This document shows, in pieces, positions 60,555-64,000 of a DNA stretch of 64,000 nucleotides. Each line of letters starts with the position of its first letter. The stretch's first letter is position 1. The translations under genes and the position numbers were made by a program. The stretch spans positions 124,001 to 188,000 of the forward strand of contig JAWKIQ010000005.1 in NCBI GenBank assembly GCA_041394185.1. Reading direction: 5' to 3'. This DNA comes from Acidimicrobiales bacterium (GTDB taxonomy: Bacteria; Actinomycetota; Acidimicrobiia; Acidimicrobiales; Poriferisodalaceae). The notes beneath the pieces were generated by a model. It worked only from the letters and a program-made list of their open reading frames with translations, made no database searches and was not told where the DNA came from.

Positions 60555-61454
60555 TCAGAACTCCTTGCTGAGACCGAACTTCGAGGTCAGGACCTGGTGA
60601 AAGGTCCGTCGTCCGAAGCTGACCAGATGTGTTGGCAGCAAGGATGTGCGTGCTGCTACGCAGTCGCCGGGCTCGAGCCGGGCCCGCGCCCACCCGTCGA
60701 CCGACAAGATCGCGTCCCTGTCGCCCTCGACGGTGATTCGCACCTCGGTGGTCCAGTCGAGAACCAACGAGCGGTCGAACAAGGTGTGGGGGCTGACAGG
60801 CGTGAACAAGATGGCCCGGTGGGTGGGTTCGACAATGGGGCCACGAGCCGACATCGAGTACGCGGTCGAACCCGTTGGGGTGGCCACGATGAGCGCATCG
60901 GCGGAGTAGGTGTTGAACCGGTTGCCGTGGAAGTCGACCGCCAGGTGAACGGTGTGACCCTGCGATCGCTTCTCGACCACCCCCTCGTTGAGGGCGCTCC
61001 ACGGGCCCTCGACCGTGCCGTCGGCGCGCTCGAGAACCAGATCGACCCGCATGCGATCTTCGACCCGGTAGCGCCCGGCGGCTATCTCGTCGAGTGCATG
61101 GTCGATCTCGTCGGGCTCGACCTCGGTCAGGTAGCCCAGCCTGCCGGTGTTCACGCCCAGAATGGGCACACCGTGGGCCGCCGTCAGCCCGCTGGCGAAC
61201 AGCATGGTGCCATCGCCGCCGACGCTTACGGCCAGGTCGGTTCCGGCCACCACGGTGTCGAGATCGGCGTCGGCTGTGCCCAGAGAGGGCAGTTCGAGCC
61301 GGTCGGCATCGGCTGCGGTGAGGAAGATGCCCCAGCCGTTGCGATGACACCACGCCACCACCGAGTGCGCGGCTTCGTCGGCCAGCGCCCTATCGGGATG
61401 CACGACCATGAACATCGAACGTCGTTCGCCGGACGGCGAATGTGGTGAGCTCAT
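60555..61454 (-). CDS. nadK: NAD kinase
   Basis: A 299-aa enzyme that phosphorylates NAD to NADP. Conserved motifs are VSVGGDGTMLFAS (GGDG), NTGRLGYLTEVEPDE, LNEGVVEK and ATPTGSTAYSMSARGPIV. ATG 61454 overlaps the tlyA stop (ATGA); longer frames upstream lie inside tlyA. The tlyA-nadK-recN order is the actinobacterial norm. Confidence 0.95.
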   Translation of the reverse strand: MSSPHSPSGERRSMFMVVHPDRALADEAAHSVVAWCHRNGWGIFLTAADADRLELPSLGTADADLDTVVAGTDLAVSVGGDGTMLFASGLTAAHGVPILGVNTGRLGYLTEVEPDEIDHALDEIAAGRYRVEDRMRVDLVLERADGTVEGPWSALNEGVVEKRSQGHTVHLAVDFHGNRFNTYSADALIVATPTGSTAYSMSARGPIVEPTHRAILFTPVSPHTLFDRSLVLDWTTEVRITVEGDRDAILSVDGWARARLEPGDCVAARTSLLPTHLVSFGRRTFHQVLTSKFGLSKEF

Positions 61455-62266
61455 CGAACGTTGCCCTCCTCGGCGCAGGCCGTCGCGACGGCCACTTCGA
61501 TGGCTGCGTCCACATCGACCCCGGGCTCGGGGCGCGCAACCCCGACGTGCAGCAGGAACTCGCGGTTTCCGCGGGGGCCTCGGACGGGTGACAGCATCAC
61601 ACCCATGATGGTGCCCCGGAGGGCGATCTCCGACGTCACCTTGTGCAGAACCGCCTCCCAAACCGCGGGATCGCGAATGACACCACCACCGCGCGACGCC
61701 TCAGAGCGGCCCGCTTCGAACTGGGGCTTCACCAGCAACACCATCTGTGCACCGGGTGCGCACACGGCCAGCAAGGGCTCGAAGACGGTCAGCAGCGAAA
61801 TGAACGACAGGTCGGCAACGACCAGGTCGACGTGCGGATCGACCGAAGCGGGGTCGAGGTGCCTGACGTTGGTGCGTTCGCGCACATCGACCCTGGGGTC
61901 GTCGCGCAGGTGCAGGGCCAGCTGGCCGTACCCGACGTCGACGGCCACGACCGACGAGGCACCGCGCTGCAGCACACAGTCGGTGAACCCGCCCGTGGAG
62001 GCGCCGGCGTCGAGCACCCGCAGGCCCCGGACCGAGATCTCGAACGCGTCGAGTGCTGCGTCTAGCTTGTGGCCGCCCCTGCTTGCAAACTCACGATCGG
62101 CCGCGGCCAATGCGATGGGTTCGTCGACGCCAACCATGCGGGAGGCTTTGAGCGCCGGGGCACCACCCACCGTGACCCGACCCTGATCGACGAACGAGCG
62201 CGCCGATTGGCGACTCGGCGCAAGCCCTCTGCGCACCAGTTCGAGATCGAGTCTTCGACGGGTCAT
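61451..62266 (-). CDS. tlyA: rRNA 2'-O-methyltransferase TlyA (hemolysin A-like)
   Basis: A 271-aa RNA methyltransferase. The N-terminal S4 RNA-binding domain (RRRLDLELVRRGLAPSR) is followed by an FtsJ-like domain. The SAM site is LDAGASTGGFTDCVLQRGA. Catalytic residues appear in RGGHKLDAAL (Lys), VADLSFISL (Asp) and LLVKPQFEAGR (Lys). In mycobacteria TlyA methylates both ribosomal subunits and its activity sensitises cells to capreomycin. ATG 62266 precedes the S4 domain directly. Confidence 0.94.
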   Translation of the reverse strand: MTRRRLDLELVRRGLAPSRQSARSFVDQGRVTVGGAPALKASRMVGVDEPIALAAADREFASRGGHKLDAALDAFEISVRGLRVLDAGASTGGFTDCVLQRGASSVVAVDVGYGQLALHLRDDPRVDVRERTNVRHLDPASVDPHVDLVVADLSFISLLTVFEPLLAVCAPGAQMVLLVKPQFEAGRSEASRGGGVIRDPAVWEAVLHKVTSEIALRGTIMGVMLSPVRGPRGNREFLLHVGVARPEPGVDVDAAIEVAVATACAEEGNVR

Positions 62267-62341
62267 TCCAGGCGCGCACGCTACCACCGCGGTGAGACAG
62301 CCAGCCGGTGAGCACCGCCTGCGATGACTAGAGTCGAAGCC

Positions 62342-63205
62342 GTGATCCCCCTGCACGACGAGAACCCCACGCGCGGTCTGGCCTGGGTCACGGTCGTGCT
62401 CATCGCGATCAACATCGCCGTCTTCTTCTTGATCCAGCCGCGGGCCGACACCAGCGAGGGGCTCGAGTTCAGCTACCAATACGCCGCCATACCGTGCGAG
62501 ATCTCACGCGGCGACCCCCTCACCACCGACCAGATCGTCGAGACCATCAGCGGGCGCGACACCACCGCCTGCGACGATGCTCAAGCGACGGGGCCGGTGG
62601 CCTTCCCCGACAAGCAGCCGCTTCTGGCGGTGATCACCTCGATGTTCCTGCACGGCGACATCTTCCACCTGGGCTTCAACATGTTGTTCTTGTGGATCTT
62701 CGGCAACAACGTCGAAGATCACCTGGGCAAGATCAAATACATCGTCTTCTACCTGGTGTCGGGCATCGCCGCGACCGCCACCCACCTGGCGTTCGGGTTC
62801 GACTCCACCATTCCCATCATCGGGGCGTCCGGCGCAATCGCGGGCGTGATGGGCGCCTATCTGGTGTGGTTCCCCAACGCTCGCGTCCGAACCCTGGTGT
62901 TCGCCATCTTCGTCTTCTTCGTCGAGATTGCCGCCAAGTGGCTGCTGGTGGCCTGGCTGGTGTCGCAGTTCTTCCTGGCCGACGACAGCGGAATCGCCCG
63001 CTGGGCTCACATCGGCGGCTTCGTGTTCGGGGTGTTGTTCGCCCTCGCGGTGCGCGAAAGCCTGCGGGCCCGCCGGGCGCTGTGGCGCACCGCATACGTT
63101 GGGAACGACGCCGGCTGGTGGGACAACCGCCACGGCGGCCGCGTCGAAGACCCGACCCCGCCCTACGGCAACGACCTCCCGCCCTACGACGGGCCCATCC
63201 GCTAG
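62342..63205 (+). CDS. Rhomboid family intramembrane serine protease
   Basis: About 287 aa from GTG 62342, giving the family-like start MIPLHDENPTRG; ATG 62324 is an alternative. Six membrane segments are visible. The catalytic Ser lies in GASGAIAGVMGAYLVWFPN and the His in WAHIGGFVFGVLFAL. MFLHGDIFHLGFNMLFLWIFG is the conserved segment-2 sequence. An insert with Cys residues (IPCEISRG and TTACDDAQ) sits in the first external loop and may form a disulfide. It breaks the minus-strand order HAD-tlyA. Confidence 0.92.
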   Translation: MIPLHDENPTRGLAWVTVVLIAINIAVFFLIQPRADTSEGLEFSYQYAAIPCEISRGDPLTTDQIVETISGRDTTACDDAQATGPVAFPDKQPLLAVITSMFLHGDIFHLGFNMLFLWIFGNNVEDHLGKIKYIVFYLVSGIAATATHLAFGFDSTIPIIGASGAIAGVMGAYLVWFPNARVRTLVFAIFVFFVEIAAKWLLVAWLVSQFFLADDSGIARWAHIGGFVFGVLFALAVRESLRARRALWRTAYVGNDAGWWDNRHGGRVEDPTPPYGNDLPPYDGPIR

Positions 63206-63210
63206 CTCGA

Positions 63211-63224
63211 GGCAGGCGCCTGCC
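63211..63224. terminator. Perfect 14-bp palindrome between convergent genes
   Basis: GGCAGGC and GCCTGCC join without a spacer in the 21-base gap between the rhomboid and HAD-IIA genes. It probably forms a hairpin or cruciform and may terminate both transcripts. No T-run is seen. Confidence 0.4.
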
Positions 63225-63226
63225 GT

Positions 63227-64000
63227 TCAGTTCCCGGGTTGCAGTCGGTCGTCGACCAGCGAAGCCAGGTCTGGCGCCACCACATCGGGCGCAGGGTCGA
63301 GGGTCGGCACCTGCTCGGGCGCCGTCACGCCGCTGAGAACCAGGGCGAACTCGAAGCCCAATCTCCGGGCGAGGGCCCCGTCGGTTGCGGCCAGATCACC
63401 CACCACGACGTGGCGGCCGCGATTTGCCGGATCGCCCGCCACCGTCCCCAGGGTGCGGTGCACCAGTTCGGCGACGGGCGCATAGGGCTTGCCCGCAACG
63501 GTGGGCTCGACCTTGCCCGCCGTGGCGATGGCCGCCACCAGCGCACCGTTACCCGGCTCGAGACCTTCGGGGGTGGGGTAGGTCGGATCGAGGTTGGTCG
63601 CCACCAGCCTGGCCCCCGCATGCAGGGCCCTGGCCGCTCGGGTCACCCGTGCGAAGTCGAACTCGCGGTGGAACCCGACGACGACGGCATCGATCCGCTC
63701 TGGCGGCACGTCGGGCCCGGCCACGACACCACCGGCCGCGGCGACGGCCTCGACCACTCCGGGCCCACCAGCCACCAGAACCGTCTCGCCTTCGCTCACC
63801 AGGCTGCCCGCGGCCATCGCCGAGGTGATGACGTCTCCAGCGGCCGGAATTCCGGCCGCGGCCAGCTTGGCCTCGGCATCGGCAACGGTCAGAGCGCTGA
63901 AGTTGGTGACGAACAGAACCCTGTGCCCTGCCGAGCGAAGCCGGGCCACGGCTTCAGCCGCTCCGGGTATGGGCTCGGGCCCAATCCAAACAACACCGTC
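63227..64000 (-). CDS. HAD-IIA family phosphatase (NagD-like), partial
   Basis: The last 258 codons of a HAD-superfamily class IIA phosphatase; the start lies beyond the right edge. The window ends within the first HAD motif (DGVVW). Visible motifs are LFVTNFSALTV (motif II), the capping region, GKPYAPVAELVHRTLG (motif III Lys) and VVGDLAATDGALARRLGF (motif IV). Its position before tlyA matches Rv1692 of M. tuberculosis, a glycerol-3-phosphate phosphatase, which is the best guess for function. Confidence 0.88.
   Translation of the reverse strand, partial: DGVVWIGPEPIPGAAEAVARLRSAGHRVLFVTNFSALTVADAEAKLAAAGIPAAGDVITSAMAAGSLVSEGETVLVAGGPGVVEAVAAAGGVVAGPDVPPERIDAVVVGFHREFDFARVTRAARALHAGARLVATNLDPTYPTPEGLEPGNGALVAAIATAGKVEPTVAGKPYAPVAELVHRTLGTVAGDPANRGRHVVVGDLAATDGALARRLGFEFALVLSGVTAPEQVPTLDPAPDVVAPDLASLVDDRLQPGN

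Noticed and set aside
1..64000. CRISPR arrays, insertion sequences and rRNA genes
   Set aside because: No spaced direct-repeat arrays, transposase genes with terminal repeats, or rRNA sequences were seen on reading the window.

Overview
The window is dense, high-GC bacterial DNA with almost no gap between genes. Gene content and order point to an actinobacterium. The block from the HAD-IIA phosphatase (63227) through tlyA, nadK, recN, steA, steB, pyrG, a NUDIX hydrolase and xerD, followed further left by scpA, scpB, rluB, cmk and der, matches the order known from Mycobacterium tuberculosis (Rv1692 to Rv1713). DUF222/HNH genes and a mycobacterial-type SOS box agree with this. No mycolate or sporulation genes are visible. 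A deep-branching free-living actinobacterium such as a member of Acidimicrobiia is my inference, not a demonstrated placement.

Region 1 (1-8500) holds a divergent sensor-kinase fragment and an ABC exporter, a decayed DUF222/HNH gene, a branched-chain 2-oxoacid dehydrogenase operon (bkdA-bkdB-bkdC, with bkdC frameshifted), a zinc alcohol dehydrogenase and a LysR regulator. Region 2 (8494-11370) is the most interesting small module: a LysR palindrome, then a 2-oxoglutarate dioxygenase, an HD-domain diiron oxygenase and a beta-hydroxyacid dehydrogenase, coupled by ATGA overlaps. The first two resemble the TmpA/TmpB pair that cleaves 2-(trimethylammonio)ethylphosphonate. Region 3 (11383-18534) is a catabolic cluster: DUF1254 protein, ICL/PEP-mutase-like lyase, amidohydrolase, D-2-hydroxyacid dehydrogenase, 2-keto-4-pentenoate-hydratase-like enzyme, fumarylacetoacetase-like hydrolase and a Tat-lipoprotein flavin amine oxidase. 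Region 4 (18600-29903) mixes a multiply frameshifted iron alcohol dehydrogenase, an ABC-F ATPase, an SOS-controlled DUF222/HNH gene, two small membrane proteins, tRNA-Pro(GGG), an iron-sulfur photolyase, an acyl-CoA ligase and an EAL phosphodiesterase.

Region 5 (29929-44773) carries der, a RES/Xre toxin-antitoxin module placed between der and the DUF512 radical-SAM gene, ispH, an M48 protease, a small amidohydrolase/regulator pair, and a tightly overlapping operon scpA-scpB-rluB-aroH-tyrA-aroA::cmk-plsC. This operon embeds aromatic amino-acid enzymes in the chromosome-segregation cluster and contains an EPSP synthase-cytidylate kinase fusion. Region 6 (44858-47723) is trpS flanked by an unknown gene and a DUF1704 (tyrosine carboxypeptidase-like) gene. 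Region 7 (47745-64000) is a long minus-strand series. It runs from HAD-IIA/tlyA/nadK/recN/steA/steB through a GT2 and a MraY-like transferase to pyrG, NUDIX, xerD, an M50 protease, an HD protein, a PQQ-type sugar dehydrogenase lipoprotein, a hemolysin-III protein, a small deazaflavin-reductase-like protein and an enoyl-CoA hydratase. A rhomboid protease sits on the opposite strand.

Four genes (bkdC, the iron alcohol dehydrogenase, rluB, pyrG) are broken by seven 1-2 base indels, nearly all in homopolymers or GC repeats. Because pyrG is normally essential, the simplest reading is residual sequencing or assembly error rather than gene loss.
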